Below the pieces are notes generated by a model. That model had not been told where the DNA came from and ran no database searches. It saw only the letters and a list, made by a program, of their open reading frames with translations. A program made the position numbers and the translations under genes. DNA of 34,375 nucleotides from Bacillota bacterium. GTDB taxonomy: Bacteria; Bacillota; Clostridia; Lachnospirales; Lachnospiraceae. Positions within the stretch are counted from its first letter, which is position 1; each line of letters starts with the position of its first letter. Shown one piece after another: positions 33,319 through 34,375 of this stretch. The stretch is taken from assembly GCA_023389295.1 (NCBI GenBank), contig JAEWEO010000136.1, positions 1-34,375 on the forward strand, written 5' to 3'.

Positions 33319-33987
33319 GTGAAATTTTTCAATTTAGCAATTGACGGTCCGGCCGGAGCCGGAAAAAGTACCATAGCTAAGAAAATAGCGAAACAGTTAG
33401 GCTTTATCTATGTTGATACCGGTGCTATGTATCGAGCAATGGCTTTGTATTTTTTACGAAATCAGATCGAAGCTACCGATAGTGAAGGCATAGAAAGAGC
33501 ATGCCCAGATGTGGATGTTACCATTGAATATAAAAATGGTGAGCAGCTGGTGATTTTAAACGGAGAGAATGTTAACGGACTTATCCGTACGGAGGAAGTG
33601 GGTAATATGGCAAGCGCTTCTTCTGTCAATAAAGCGGTACGTCTTAAACTGGTTGAACTCCAACAAAATCTTGCAAAAAAAGAAAATGTTGTAATGGATG
33701 GACGAGATATCGGTACCTTCGTACTGCCGAATGCAGATTTAAAGATCTATCTCACAGCTAGTACCAAAGAGAGGGCAAGAAGAAGATGGGCCCAGTTAAA
33801 GGAAAAGGGCATAGAAGCCGATATAAATGCAATAGAGATGGATATTAAGGACCGAGATTACCGTGATATGAATCGAGAATTTGCACCTTTAAAACAGGCA
33901 GAGGATGCGATCTATTTAGATTCTTCGGATATGTCTATTAATGAGGTGGTAGATAAAATCATATCCTTGTATGAGGAAGTTCGTTAG
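33319..33987 (+). CDS. cmk: Cytidylate kinase
   Basis: Phosphorylates CMP and dCMP to the diphosphates. The 222-aa protein has the P-loop IDGPAGAGKST (8-18), VDTGAMYRA (33-41), MDGRDIGTFVLPNAD and the lid region ERARRRWAQL, all typical of bacterial Cmk. The start is GTG 33319, with TGGAGG 8 bases before it; no ATG fits. In Firmicutes cmk is commonly followed by ispH, as here. Confidence 0.96.
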   Translation: MKFFNLAIDGPAGAGKSTIAKKIAKQLGFIYVDTGAMYRAMALYFLRNQIEATDSEGIERACPDVDVTIEYKNGEQLVILNGENVNGLIRTEEVGNMASASSVNKAVRLKLVELQQNLAKKENVVMDGRDIGTFVLPNADLKIYLTASTKERARRRWAQLKEKGIEADINAIEMDIKDRDYRDMNREFAPLKQAEDAIYLDSSDMSINEVVDKIISLYEEVR

Positions 33988-34027
33988 GATGGTTATTTAT
34001 AAATATAGATTAGATAATTAATTTTAA

Positions 34028-34056
34028 TTGTATTTGAAAGAAAAATAACTTATAAT
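34028..34056 (+). promoter_or_regulatory. Possible promoter of ispH
   Basis: TTGTAT (34028-34033) and a perfect TATAAT (34051-34056), 17 bases apart, in the 137-base gap between cmk and ispH. Confidence 0.5.
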
Positions 34057-34124
34057 TTCTATTTGTTAGTAAAATTCGAGAAGTAACCCGTGTAATTAAG
34101 ATTGGTAAAGGAAGCTTGATCAAA

Positions 34125-34375
34125 ATGAAGATAACAACAGCGAATAGTGCAGGATTTTGTTTTGGTGTGAAAAGAGCGGTAGATTTGGTTTATCAGGAAG
34201 TACAAGATAATCAAAACGTTTATACCTTTGGACCAATCATTCATAATGATGAAGTGGTTGCGGATCTGGTAAAAAAAGGTGTAAAAGTAGTTGAGTCACC
34301 CGAAGAATTAAAAACATTACCGGCGGGAACAATAATTATACGTTCGCATGGTGTGTCGGAAGCTACTCAAGAAGA
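34125..34375 (+). CDS. ispH: 4-hydroxy-3-methylbut-2-enyl diphosphate reductase, 3' end cut by window
   Basis: Last enzyme of the MEP isoprenoid pathway, an iron-sulfur protein also called LytB. Only the first 83 residues are in the window. They include AGFCFGVKRAV with cluster ligand Cys12, GPIIHN with His40 and IRSHGV with His75, matching E. coli Cys12, His41 and His74. AAAGGAAG lies about 9 bases before the ATG. In many Firmicutes this gene is followed by, or fused to, ribosomal protein S1, which would lie outside the window. Confidence 0.93.
   Translation, partial: MKITTANSAGFCFGVKRAVDLVYQEVQDNQNVYTFGPIIHNDEVVADLVKKGVKVVESPEELKTLPAGTIIIRSHGVSEATQE

Overview
The window comes from an AT-rich, low-GC Firmicute, most likely a Lachnospiraceae / Clostridium cluster XIVa member. 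The signs are strong AGGAGG-type ribosome binding sites, sigma-A-like promoters, short intergenic gaps, a YesM/YesN-type two-component system, a GerMN-domain lipoprotein, a class B sortase and the gene order rimO-pgsA-cinA. Nearly all genes are on the + strand; only the sortase is on the - strand. No rRNA, tRNA, CRISPR array, insertion sequence or phage gene was seen. The first gene is cut by the window start and the last (ispH) by its end.

Region 1 (1-1300) ends an Eis-like GNAT acetyltransferase gene with its terminator. Region 2 (1547-8393) is a polyamine operon behind one good promoter (TTGCAA-17-TATAAT) and closed by a terminator: speD, speA-type arginine decarboxylase, speE, speB, a carboxy(nor)spermidine dehydrogenase and nspC. 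It holds both known aminopropyl chemistries: the decarboxylated-SAM route (SpeD/SpeE) and the aspartate-semialdehyde route (dehydrogenase/NspC). A 9-codon reading frame lies in the speD leader. Region 3 (8466-11041) is a divergent cell-envelope pair, a class B sortase and a D-Ala-D-Ala carboxypeptidase.

Region 4 (11042-15623) has a two-helix membrane peptide, a CarD-like transcription factor, a one-helix membrane-anchored protein of unknown function and a YbhJ-like aconitase-family hydratase. Region 5 (15829-26514) looks like an amino-sugar utilisation locus. It has a compact carboxylesterase, a GH94 N,N'-diacetylchitobiose phosphorylase overlapped by one base with a phosphohexomutase, a YesM-type sensor kinase, a lipoprotein solute-binding protein without permeases, a YesN-type response regulator, and nagB. 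Together these would phosphorolyse chitobiose to GlcNAc plus GlcNAc-1-P, isomerise the latter to GlcNAc-6-P, and (after deacetylation by a NagA not present here) deaminate it to fructose-6-P.

Region 6 (26629-34375) is a run of housekeeping genes: folD, rimO, pgsA, cinA, a GerMN lipoprotein, a BaiN/HI0933-family flavoprotein, cmk and the start of ispH. Several conspicuous hairpins lie between them.

The most interesting candidates are the dual-chemistry polyamine operon, which may encode a longer polyamine or an aminopropylagmatine route, and the kinase / binding-protein / regulator set, which may be a three-component sugar sensor. All assignments rest on recognising sequence motifs by eye; no database search was run.
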